Assembly: GCA_026419775.2 (NCBI GenBank) | Contig: JAOPGA020000874.1 | Span: forward strand, 1-22,236 | Direction of reading: 5' to 3' | Length of the DNA: 22,236 nt | Source: Acrasis kona | Lineage: Eukaryota; Heterolobosea; Eutetramitea; Acrasida; Acrasidae | Part shown: positions 1 through 7,957 of the stretch, one piece after another | Layout of the letters: each line of letters begins with the position of its first letter | Position numbering within the stretch: position 1 is the first letter of the stretch | Made by a program: the position numbers and the translations under genes | Notes under the pieces: generated by a model | Databases searched by the model: none | What the model was told of the DNA's origin: nothing | Seen by the model: only the letters and a program-made list of their open reading frames with translations

Positions 1-560
1 ACAATGTACTGATGGTTTTGTTCTGAGCTTCTACCAATCCGTTGGCATGGTGGTTGTATGCGATTACTCTGTTGTGTTTAGTACCGGCTAACTCGCACAC
101 TTCTTTGACTGCTGAATTGATAAATTCGTTTCCATTATCTGACTTGATTGTAGCAGGGAAACCGAATGTCATAAACACTTGCATGATTGCACTTGAAACC
201 TCTTCCTTTGTCTTACCTAATAATGGTGTTAACCATACAAATCTTGAAAACTTGTCGACCATGACTAATAAATTAGAATATCCTTTCAAACTTCCTCCAA
301 TATGCATTAGGTCAATGTGGATATGTTCACCTGGCATGCAAAACTGTGGCTCTTGTAATGGCGCGTAACCTATTCTCTGATTGTTCACTTGCTGGCAGAT
401 AACACACTTCTTGACATAATCTCCACACTTCTTCTGTAAATGCTTGATACGAACAGATGGATGTGTAAGTCTAATGAAGTTAACCATTCCATTCACTCCC
501 CAATGAGCTTGATGGGCTTCTTCTATGATTTTTTCTTCTTTATCGCTTGATACAACTTCG
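1..560 (-). mobile_element. Integrase region of the LTR element, cut by window edge
   Basis: The minus strand shows an N-terminal H-H-C-C zinc-binding part (HQAHWG, then KKCGDYVKKCVIC) followed by the integrase catalytic core. The three acidic residues are recognisable in HIDLMHIGG, SDNGNEF and NGLVEA. The C-terminal part lies outside the window. It belongs to the fossil LTR element. Confidence 0.8.
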
Positions 561-639
561 TAAGACAGTTTGTTCAATCTGGACAGTAAATCTGGCAATA
601 CGTTGTCTTCTCCTTTGATGTGGTGCACTTCGAAACTAA

Positions 640-1080
640 ACTCTGAAATAGTGGCAATCCAAGCTGCTAATATAGTGTTCTTCGAATTTGGTCCTTCCAA
701 TATTTTCATGATATCTGTTAACGCTCTGCTATCCGTATATAACTTGAAATGTCGTCCTAATAAATGGTGGCGATAATGGTTCATGTGGACTACTATGGAT
801 AACAACTCTTTCTTCGGGATGGTATAAAGTTTCTCTGACTTGTTTAATACCCTTGAATGGAAACCTAGATAACGTTTCTCTCCATTTATCCTTTGATACA
901 AAGCTCCTCCGATACCTGTCTCGCTTGCATCTGTTTCTAATTCCAATGTGACACCTGGTGCTGGATAATGTAGGAACGGAACGTTGTCTATTAATGCTTT
1001 GCATACATTCTGATATGCTTGCTCTAATTCTGGATGTTCTTCCTATTTGAACGTCTTTTGCTTCATACTCATTATCGGAT
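640..1080 (-). mobile_element. RNase H region of the LTR element (approximate limits)
   Basis: On the minus strand downstream of reverse transcriptase the sequence reads like a Ty3/gypsy RNase H. It has an LETDAS-like block with the first acidic residue, a GIGGALYQ strand and a KKELLSIV block with the catalytic glutamate. The limits are estimates. It is part of the same fossil pol region. Confidence 0.7.
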
Positions 1081-1249
1081 GTAGGAGGTCACTAGCATGT
1101 GGGATGAACCTACGGAAGAAATTCACGAAACCGACCAGAGTCTGGATATGTTTCCTAGTTGATGGTCTTTCTTTCCTCGGCTTGCTCGATCCAAAAACCT
1201 AGTAAAGGGACTTTGGTTGCAAAGAAGTTGTACTTGGCTGGCTGAATGG

Positions 1250-2044
1250 TCAATTGACTGCTGTTAAGGCCTTGAGGACATTCTGGACATGAACAACGTG
1301 TTCTTCTAACGTCTTGCTGTAAACTATAATATCATCCATGTGATTGCACGAATAATCTGTTAAATCGTTAGCTTGTAATAACGCTTTTATCATGCGTTGA
1401 AATATGGATGGTATATGTTTTAAACCTAATGGAGCTGTTATAAATCGATATCTCTTACCTAAACATGTGAAACCTGTAATGGATTTATCTTGTGAACGTA
1501 AACAAATCTGATGGTATGCAGATTTTAAATCGATCTTGGAGAAGATATGTGAACCTGAGGATCCTACTTTCTTGAAGACTTCGTCTATACCTGGTACGTC
1601 ATTAGTGTCGCTCTCAATCAATTTGTTGATGGGTATGAAGTTGAAAACGAATCTGGGCTTGCCCTTCATAATGAGGAACCAATTAGTGTTGAATAACCCC
1701 ATATCCTTCTCTTCTTCTGTGCGGTGCGAATCTAAATCTACCATCTCTTCTACGATTTTGTCTCTAACCCATTCCTTTACCATCTCGTGGAATCTCAACT
1801 CGGCTTCTAATGGATGATAAGATCTTGACCATGATCCTTTTCGTCTAGACTCTTCATCAACAAACTTGATCGCTATTGTACCAATAGTACTGTGCTTATC
1901 TATTGTGGCTGTGTTCGCTTCTAAATACTCTGCGATATGTTTCATATATTTCTCGGCATCTGGATGGTACTTGACTCCTTTGCTCTCTTCATCGTAATCT
2001 CTTTGTATGATATCGTCGACTGGCGTTGGCTGGTACTTCTTCAA
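1250..2044 (-). mobile_element. Reverse transcriptase region of the LTR element
   Basis: This part of the fossil element encodes the palm and finger region of a Ty3/gypsy-type reverse transcriptase. Recognisable blocks are the KIDLKSAYHQI block with the first catalytic aspartate, the TAPLGLK block and the paired aspartates in MDDIIVYS, followed by the EEHVVHVQNVLKAL block typical of this clade. It belongs to the broken pol region and is not a host gene. Confidence 0.85.
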
Positions 2045-2590
2045 AAATTTCTCTACGGTCTCATTACTGATGTCTGGTAAAGAATCATAAAATATCCTTG
2101 ATCCTGAATATTCTACATATTGCTCTTCCGAAAATTACTTCTTCATCACATCCTGGCAAAACAACGAATGTATGTTCGATCTTTACATGCGCCTATTTTG
2201 TTGTTGCTGCTCTTTCTCTTTCTTCTCTTGAGCTGCGGCTTGCTTCTCGACGAATGGGCGTCTATTTGATCGTATTTTTCTCTTATAAAGAAATCTTTTA
2301 TGGCTCCTTCTGTTAAATGGAATGATGCGTCAGGACCAACGTTACGATACTTGTTCATGACTCCTACCCAATGTGGTTGAACATCTCTATCGGCGTTAAT
2401 GCAAATCTTGTCCCACGGAAATGACAAGGATTTGTCCAACTTCTTTGTTAAAAAGGCGTCGAAGTCTGACCCTGATTCTTCTTCTTCTTTATTCTCTCGA
2501 CTAAATAAAATTGTCGGCGATGGAATTCCCATTGGTGTTCCTGGTGGCGGCGGCATAGTATATTTGGGATACTTTAACGTGTACGATTCG

Positions 2591-2848
2591 TGTAAAAAAT
2601 GAAATAAAGAATAATCGTATAGACACTAGTAAAACTAACACGTGGTTACACGATCAATTCTAAGATATTTATTCCTAACATTATAGCATCCTTTTATACT
2701 GGCAAGTTCATACGAAGTTCTTCCGAACTATAATGCATCCTTCAATCTCCACATGTATCTTCCTTCGAACTCTTAATGGTTGATTCTAATTACAACACAT
2801 TACAACAATAGCATAACTTCACATACAGTGATGACAATTCGTGCAACA
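2591..2848 (-). repeat. Probable LTR (5' LTR of the minus-strand element)
   Basis: Read on the minus strand, this about 258-base segment starts TGTTGCACGAA and ends TTTTTTACA, giving the usual TG...CA ends. Inside are a TATA-like motif (GTATAAAAGG, near 2690-2703) and an AATAAA signal (near 2663-2670) in LTR order. The inner boundary could instead be near 2580. No second copy is in the window, so the call rests on position, end bases and internal signals. A primer-binding site matching a known tRNA was not recognised. Confidence 0.6.
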
Positions 2849-2896
2849 TAGTTTGATATAAAGTCAACCAAAACTATCGCTATAAATTTCTTTTAA

Positions 2897-3330
2897 TTGA
2901 ATGGCGTAGCAAACGACAAGGATAAACAAAACCCACAAGAAGCCAACAAACGTGAATTCCTCAAATACTTTAATTTTTTGAATGGATACCTTACCAGACT
3001 TCGCAAAGATAAAGAATCTCATTCTCAATTAAGAGAGTATACAATCATGTCGGTTATCAGAATCAAACATGAATTATGGATTGGAACAATTCATGAAGAT
3101 GGCCTACGAGTGCAATGCAGTATGCTGCAAGTAAACTCTACAGCGCATATGCGGCAAGTTCAATAATTGCATACGAGATTTTCTTGTACCTTGGCTCAGA
3201 CACATGTATATATAGGAGGACGACGGCCTCTAGAAGGAGGAAAACAGAGGATGATATTAACAGCTTCGACCTCAATGAACTTACTACATCACCATCACAA
3301 TCGACCACGGAACATAAAGTGGGAGTTTAA
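2897..3330 (+). pseudogene. Unclear coding fragment next to the LTR element
   Basis: Two overlapping open frames look protein-like. The first, from 2897, is charged and contains EFLKYFNFLNGYLTRLRKD; it has no ATG at its left end and is closed immediately upstream. The second, ending at 3330, contains RRRKTEDDINSFDLNEL. They are in different frames. A 47-nt intron at 3131-3177 (GTAAAC...GAG) would join them, but its GAG acceptor is poor for this genome, so a frameshift is as likely. No domain is recognised. Its left end lies about 50 bases from the LTR, so the insertion may have separated it from its promoter or first exon. It could also be a live small gene; confidence is low. Confidence 0.3.
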
Positions 3331-3372
3331 TACCCACCACAAGGTAACAAATGTCGGAGTTTAATATCCACC
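3322..3372. repeat. Two near-identical 17-base direct repeats
   Basis: The motif GGAGTTTAATAYCCACC occurs at 3322-3338 and 3356-3372, 34 bases apart. A partial third copy (GAGTACCCACC) lies near 3514. The first copy overlaps the stop codon of the neighbouring coding fragment. No function is evident. Confidence 0.5.
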
Positions 3373-3560
3373 GCCAATGTAGTTTTCTCAACACAAAAGA
3401 AAACTCTCCACACAACCTTTAGAGTCAAGCAGAATTATTTCACAAACAAACCGCTTGGATTTCGTTGTCGCTCCAAGCAAGGTATGTGATAGCAGTAAGC
3501 AGAACATGACGATGAGTACCCACCATAAATTTAATCTTTTTTTATAAGTTAAAGATTAGT

Positions 3561-4400
3561 TTATTGAATGTTGTTAAGTTTTTCCAATGCAAGTATTAAT
3601 GCTTGTGTACCGTATTTAGTACCACCTTGTTCAGTGAGTTGGTCATATAATTGTTTTGCGAGCTTGAGTCCAGGAAGATTCAAACCCATTTCTTCGCTTT
3701 CCTTTAGTGCAATTCACATGTCCTTTACAAAGTGCCCAGCATAGAAACCAGGATTAAAATCTCTCTTCAAAATACGGGTAGCATAGCTTTGAAGAGAGAA
3801 AGAGTTTGCAGCGCCTGCCGATACTGCTGCGAGCACCTTCTCAACATCTACTCCACTTTTTGTGCCTATAATAAACCCTCGACAACACCAATCATGCAAG
3901 TCGCGATTAAAGTTTGATTGCTCATCTTGATGTGTCGACCGTTTCCAATAGTTGAGTGCCTCTCCCATGCTGGCCAAAAAAGTCTGAACAGCGTTGAACA
4001 CCTCTTCCTCTCCTCCAGCCATGACAGTCAAGGTGCCGTTGTGAGCACCAATGTCCCCGCCTGAGACTGGCGTCAAGAGAGTCTGATATATATATATATA
4101 TATATTGCTCCTTTTTCTGCAGCCTTTTCTGAAATTTCTCTTGCCAAAGAGGGTTCAGAGGTGGTCATGTCGATTATAACGCTTCCCTTACCAATACCAG
4201 ATATTACACCATCTTTTTCACCCAGCATAACCTTATGGTAAGTTTAACTTAAGTCAAGAACTTTAATTACCCGCCTCTCATCTTTGGGATATCCAACGAT
4301 GCAAATAATAACGTCACTATTCTGAGCGACCTCGCGGGGCGTTTCGACAAACTTTGCACCAAGATCAATAAGTGGTTTTGTAATGCAAATAGTTATTTTT
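3561..4400 (-). pseudogene. Decayed 3-hydroxyisobutyrate dehydrogenase-like gene
   Basis: The family oxidises 3-hydroxyisobutyrate in valine breakdown, or related beta-hydroxyacids, with NAD(P). On the minus strand the order of family blocks is intact: DVIICIVGYPKD, the LGEKDGVISG region, IIDMTTSEPSLA, PVSGGDIGAHNGTL, VLAAVSAGAANSFSL and FNPGFYAGHFVKD, then a C-terminal helix ending at 3561. The gene is broken. The N-terminal GxGxxG Rossmann strand is missing, and a stop interrupts the frame near 4235. A (TA)10 run sits in the former coding sequence at 4086-4105. The segment around 3872-3946, which should give NGRHIKMSNQ and the catalytic-lysine helix, lies in another frame with a TAG, and a TGA at 3714-3716 follows KDM. 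It is a host pseudogene next to the divergently oriented GFA gene. A live multi-exon gene is very unlikely given this many lesions. Confidence 0.85.
4086..4105. repeat. (AT)10 microsatellite
   Basis: Twenty bases of pure AT dinucleotide lie inside the decayed dehydrogenase gene, just before its VSGGDIGA block. The run replaces or expands a few original codons and shifts the frame. Confidence 0.9.
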
Positions 4401-4438
4401 ATCATCGCGAAAATTGATCGGGTAAATCAAAATAAAAC

Positions 4439-4924
4439 ATGCAAAATACAAAGAAGATACCGTTGCCATTAGAAGGAGGTTGTCAATGTGGATCTCTTAG
4501 ATACAAGTGCACAAAAGGACCGGAAGTTTGCTACGCCTGCCATTGCAAGAACTGTCAAAAGTCAGCAGGGAGTGCATTTCAAATTTCAGCCATCTTCGAA
4601 AAAAGTTCAGTTACATTGTCTGGTGTTACCCCCAAAGAATGGACATTTGAGGCTGATAGTGGAAATAAATTAGTGAACCTCTTCTGTCCTGAATGTGGGA
4701 CCAAGGTTGCTGCAAAAAAGAGTGATAAACCTGATCTCTTGACAATAAAAGCAGGTACTTTAGACGACTCTGCTCTGGAGTGGCTTGACCCAATTATGCA
4801 TGTATGGGCCTCAAAAAAGATGAATTGGTTCGATCTGCCGAAAGATAGCAAAGCAATTGATAAGCAACCTGAAGAATCTGAGATGAAAGAGCATATAGCT
4901 TTGTGGAAAGAAAGACATGAATAA
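4439..4924 (+). CDS. GFA/CENP-V-family zinc protein
   Basis: The 161-residue protein is a single GFA (glutathione-dependent formaldehyde-activating enzyme-like) domain. The zinc ligands are visible: the C15-Q-C17 pair, the CHCKNC cluster (C34, C36, C39) and the CPECG pair (C83, C86), with the family's downstream LTIKAGTLDD segment. Length is normal for the family, and there is no signal peptide, so it is probably cytosolic. Members include formaldehyde-glutathione enzymes and many proteins of unknown substrate, so glutathione adduct chemistry is only a family-level inference. The start follows an A-rich leader (AAAACATG). The stop is embedded in TAATAAA (4922-4928), a likely poly(A) signal. 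The gene is divergent from the decayed dehydrogenase, with almost no sequence between them. Confidence 0.9.
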   Translation: MQNTKKIPLPLEGGCQCGSLRYKCTKGPEVCYACHCKNCQKSAGSAFQISAIFEKSSVTLSGVTPKEWTFEADSGNKLVNLFCPECGTKVAAKKSDKPDLLTIKAGTLDDSALEWLDPIMHVWASKKMNWFDLPKDSKAIDKQPEESEMKEHIALWKERHE

Positions 4925-5392
4925 TAAAGTGTAATTAATATATCTTTTGTTTTTCCCAATAGTCGTTGTGACGAAATGGTTTCGAGAACGACCGCTGAGA
5001 AACTTTAGCTTGTAGACTCTAATATAACAAATTTCCAGGGTCCAGCTTGGTTGGCCGGATAATTAAAATCTGATATGAGATACTCATATAAGCCATAATC
5101 AAAAACCTACACTGGTGTAATTAATATCTTTTTGTTACTGCGTAAGTCAACGAGAAAGTTGATCATAAGGCATGTCCGCTTGTCTCCATCAAACAAATAT
5201 AGAGTCCGTACACACACGGTTGTTCTATTCGTTGCGTGCGGTTCTTCTAGTTTGTTACAATAGTTAGTTACTAAATATGTATTCATAGTTTTATTATGGA
5301 ATAAACAGACATCACAGGTTAACATCTCAACATTCGGGTACAAAAAGCTTCTCAAACTAGGAATCATGGAACACAAAAAATAAAACAAAATC
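4925..5392. other. Intergenic region
   Basis: No convincing gene was found. The end of the GFA transcript and the promoter of the protease-lectin gene must lie here. GTGTAATTAATAT occurs twice (4929 and 5115), possibly by chance in AT-rich DNA. An open minus-strand frame overlaps the start of the protease gene but has no protein-like composition. Confidence 0.6.
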
Positions 5393-6595
5393 ATGAAGTT
5401 GTTATCCCTTTTGCTAGTGGCCATCATCATATGCTCTGCATCAGTGACAGGGATATTCAACGGGATAGAAACAACCATCGGCACATTCCCTCACAATGTT
5501 TACATTATGGTGAACCCAGGAACAAATAACTATTACACATGTGGAGGGGGTTTGATCTCCGAAAGGTACATTCTAACGGCAGGTCACTGCTCGTTCGGAA
5601 GCTCCTACAAAGTGCTGATAGGGAAAACCGATATAAAAGGATACAATACAAATGAATTACTCGACATCAAAAGCACCATTAGACCAGCAAACTTTGGACA
5701 GTATGGGTTGTTCAATTACAACGATGTGGCAGTGTTCGAGTTGGTTAATCCAGTCAAGGAGATTCCTGGGGTAGTTGAATTCATGCACATTGGCATCCAA
5801 ACACCACCAGTCGGTACCTATTTGAACATGTCAGGATATGGACAACTAGCAGGACCAACACAAACCACCATTCTACACAAGGGCGTTACAAGAGTTGCAC
5901 CGGATAATGAATGTCGATTTAGCGATTATAGAACGGATGTCTCCATGTGCACCAATGACAACACGGTCAACACATGCCCTGGAGATTCTGGAATACCATT
6001 CGTAGTGAAACCAAAAGGTTATTCCAAGTGGGTCTCCGTCGGCATCGGAAGTTACTCGCATGCAGGTGATTGTGGAACCAAGCAACCCGATACAGCACTC
6101 GGTAGAGTTTCAAGCATGATTAGTTTTATAAGGCAAAACACAGCAGCTGCACCACCTACGTTTGTGGATCTAAGTTTCGACAGCCCTACCGCGGTTACGG
6201 TCAAGTGCCCATACGGTTACAGCTTGTACTCTGGTTACTGTTACAAACTATTCCCCAATGTATTGTCATATACAGGTGCTAAACAGTATTGTGCCACTCA
6301 AGGAGGTTATTTAGCTACCATCACCACGTGGCAACAAAATTCCTGGATTAATGAAATTGTTCCTGATAGGTGTGCAGAGTTTTGGATTGGAGGTTCACGT
6401 GATTCTAAGGATTCGAACTTTAAATGGGATGATCGTCGTTTCTGGGGATACGAAAACTTTGATGGTAACCAACCTAATTCACTTGGTAATTATGTGTCTT
6501 ATATTCATGGAAAACAGTTTGGAACTGTTGGAAAATGGAGGACCATTACCAACCTGTACATTAAGCCTTTCATGTGTCAAGTACCAGCTTTATAA
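5393..6595 (+). CDS. Secreted S1-family serine protease with C-type lectin domain
   Basis: The 400-residue protein starts with a signal peptide (about residues 1-20). Residues 21-250 form a chymotrypsin-fold protease with the complete triad: H65 in TAGHC, D111 in NDVAV and S199 in GDSG. The residue aligned with chymotrypsin position 189 is N193, not Asp, so trypsin-like Arg/Lys preference is not expected. Residues 272-396 form a C-type lectin domain (C272, C283, C300, WIGG at 331-334, C395). The second canonical disulfide is missing, and the calcium/sugar motifs are altered: QPN at 360-362 and KWRT where WND is usual. IFNG follows the signal peptide directly, resembling the mature IVGG terminus of active S1 proteases. 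Role inferred: an extracellular or vacuolar protease targeted by its lectin-like domain, perhaps in prey digestion. AATAAATAAA follows about 30 bases after the stop. Confidence 0.92.
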   Translation: MKLLSLLLVAIIICSASVTGIFNGIETTIGTFPHNVYIMVNPGTNNYYTCGGGLISERYILTAGHCSFGSSYKVLIGKTDIKGYNTNELLDIKSTIRPANFGQYGLFNYNDVAVFELVNPVKEIPGVVEFMHIGIQTPPVGTYLNMSGYGQLAGPTQTTILHKGVTRVAPDNECRFSDYRTDVSMCTNDNTVNTCPGDSGIPFVVKPKGYSKWVSVGIGSYSHAGDCGTKQPDTALGRVSSMISFIRQNTAAAPPTFVDLSFDSPTAVTVKCPYGYSLYSGYCYKLFPNVLSYTGAKQYCATQGGYLATITTWQQNSWINEIVPDRCAEFWIGGSRDSKDSNFKWDDRRFWGYENFDGNQPNSLGNYVSYIHGKQFGTVGKWRTITNLYIKPFMCQVPAL

Positions 6596-7160
6596 ATATT
6601 ACCTGAAGATCACTGCTGAATGGAATAAATAAACTGTTCTATTAAGACAATTTTTATCAGTTTAATTTGGTCTTGTCACTACCATCTATCAACGGTTCTT
6701 TCAATTAATCAACTTTAGTTTTGTCTACTTGTGAAAATTGCTCATGTTTTTTTTGAGTCCAAGTTCTAATTTAGACCTTTCAGTGCCAATTTGGTTGGTT
6801 ACAAAAACTAATGTTGGAGTTTCGGAGTTTTCGTATTCAAATGGCTAGTAACTGGTGATGAAGGCAAAGATGCGTAAGCGTGACAAGCAGCCTACCTTAG
6901 TGATAATGAACTATTCCGGCCCTTTCGCTAGTATATTTCAAATTTAAACGGTTATTATCCTAATAGTCAAGCGTTTTGTAACTAAATTGTACAAATAAAT
7001 ATAATTGATTTATTTTTAGAACAACCCGTTTACAACGTGTTCAATTTCATACAAAAACTCAAATTTTTTGAAAAATACACGCAATCCAAAAATGGAAGAC
7101 GAATAACAGACTGCATAAAAGCAAGCATGTAATCCCCCCAACCCAAAACAACAAGAAAAC
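6596..7160. other. Intergenic region
   Basis: AT-rich sequence with no recognisable gene. The poly(A) signal of the protease gene lies near 6625. An intron-like GTAACTA...TTTTTAG segment near 6977-7019 could be a 5'-UTR intron of the next gene, but no coding exon precedes it. Confidence 0.5.
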
Positions 7161-7781
7161 ATGCCAAAACAAACCTCTAAACACACAGTAAAATTTACCC
7201 CATACAACGAGAACCACTTCAAAAACATCTATTGGGCAGAACAACAGATGAAGGAACTTGCCAAAGAATACAGGCCGGTCGTGCAGCTTGAAGAAGAGGG
7301 GCTTAGTGAAGAAGTAAAGTTATGCATGGAATGGGAACTAACGTCTTTCTGTTCAAACATGGCCAAAGAAATGCATAGACGCCTTCAGCCAAATGTTGAA
7401 AAGGGGGAAACCACAGCTAAAGCTCCAACAATTTCAATGGGAGGGGCCAACTTTCTAGTTTTAGACAACTATTTTGGCAGGCAGCCAGGTGTCAAAAGAG
7501 ACCAAAGTGTCAAGTGCACCAAAGTGAACGGTATAAAGATCCCGGAGAGAGTCTACACATACACATTTGCCAACAACATCCCAGCCTTACAACAACAAGA
7601 GGTAGAAGAATGGTACGTAAATTACCATGGCGATTGTTATGGAACTGCTTACAATACGTTAAGGTCTTATTACGTAGATGTGAAATTAATCTTATACGAA
7701 TTCAACGGGGCCGCAAAAGTAAAGTACAGGCAAGTAACAGAGCAAAGGTTAAGGGATGATGTGTGGGTTGCAACAGCATAG
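7161..7781 (+). CDS. Hypothetical protein, 206 residues
   Basis: A single-exon frame of 206 residues starts at an ATG in an A-rich context (GAAAACATG) and ends with TAG, followed at once by an AATAAA signal. I do not recognise a family. The N-terminal half is charged and helical-looking (WAEQQMKELAKEYRP, then LSEEVKLCMEWELTSF). The C-terminal half is rich in Tyr and Val with beta-like stretches (VYTYTF, SYYVDVKLILYEF). There is no signal peptide or membrane segment, so a soluble intracellular protein is likely. Frame length and balanced composition support a real gene. Confidence 0.7.
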   Translation: MPKQTSKHTVKFTPYNENHFKNIYWAEQQMKELAKEYRPVVQLEEEGLSEEVKLCMEWELTSFCSNMAKEMHRRLQPNVEKGETTAKAPTISMGGANFLVLDNYFGRQPGVKRDQSVKCTKVNGIKIPERVYTYTFANNIPALQQQEVEEWYVNYHGDCYGTAYNTLRSYYVDVKLILYEFNGAAKVKYRQVTEQRLRDDVWVATA

Positions 7782-7833
7782 AAAATAAAATTTTAAATTT
7801 TAAATTCAGATCTCTTTGAAAATAGTATAGTTA

Positions 7834-7924
7834 TCATAAAAACCTGGACAAAATGGCAACTACAACTGATAGTACTGCTATATATCCTCAATTTTCAACT
7901 TTGACTCTGTCTAGGTTTTCATAA
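7834..7924. repeat. 91-base element with imperfect 16-base inverted ends
   Basis: TCATAAAAACCTGGAC at 7834-7849 and the reverse complement of GTCTAGGTTTTCATAA at 7909-7924 match at 13 of 16 positions. They could be a hairpin in the transcript end or promoter region, or a tiny MITE-like remnant. No target-site duplication is obvious. Confidence 0.4.
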
Positions 7925-7957
7925 TAACAGCACTAAAACTTGACTTGTTCCATTTTT

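Larger units (their letters stand above)
1..2848 (-). mobile_element. Ty3/gypsy-type LTR retrotransposon, broken, cut by window edge
   Basis: The minus strand carries, in order from the right, one LTR, a short leader region, reverse transcriptase, RNase H and integrase. Integrase downstream of RNase H is the order of the Ty3/gypsy group. The element continues beyond base 1, so the second LTR and the left target-site duplication are not visible. The interval between the LTR and reverse transcriptase is only about 0.5 kb, too small for a normal gag plus protease, so that part is probably lost or very divergent. The coding region is interrupted in roughly three to five places, so this is a fossil copy. 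Age cannot be taken from LTR divergence because only one LTR is present; the decay suggests an old but not ancient insertion. Confidence 0.85.

Noticed and set aside
4929-5133. GTGTAATTAATAT repeated 186 bases apart
   Set aside because: Similarity fades right after 13 AT-rich bases; chance is likely and no element structure is seen.
5107-5484. Minus-strand open frame of about 125 codons
   Set aside because: It overlaps the signal-peptide region of the protease gene on the other strand, has no recognisable domain and its composition looks random.
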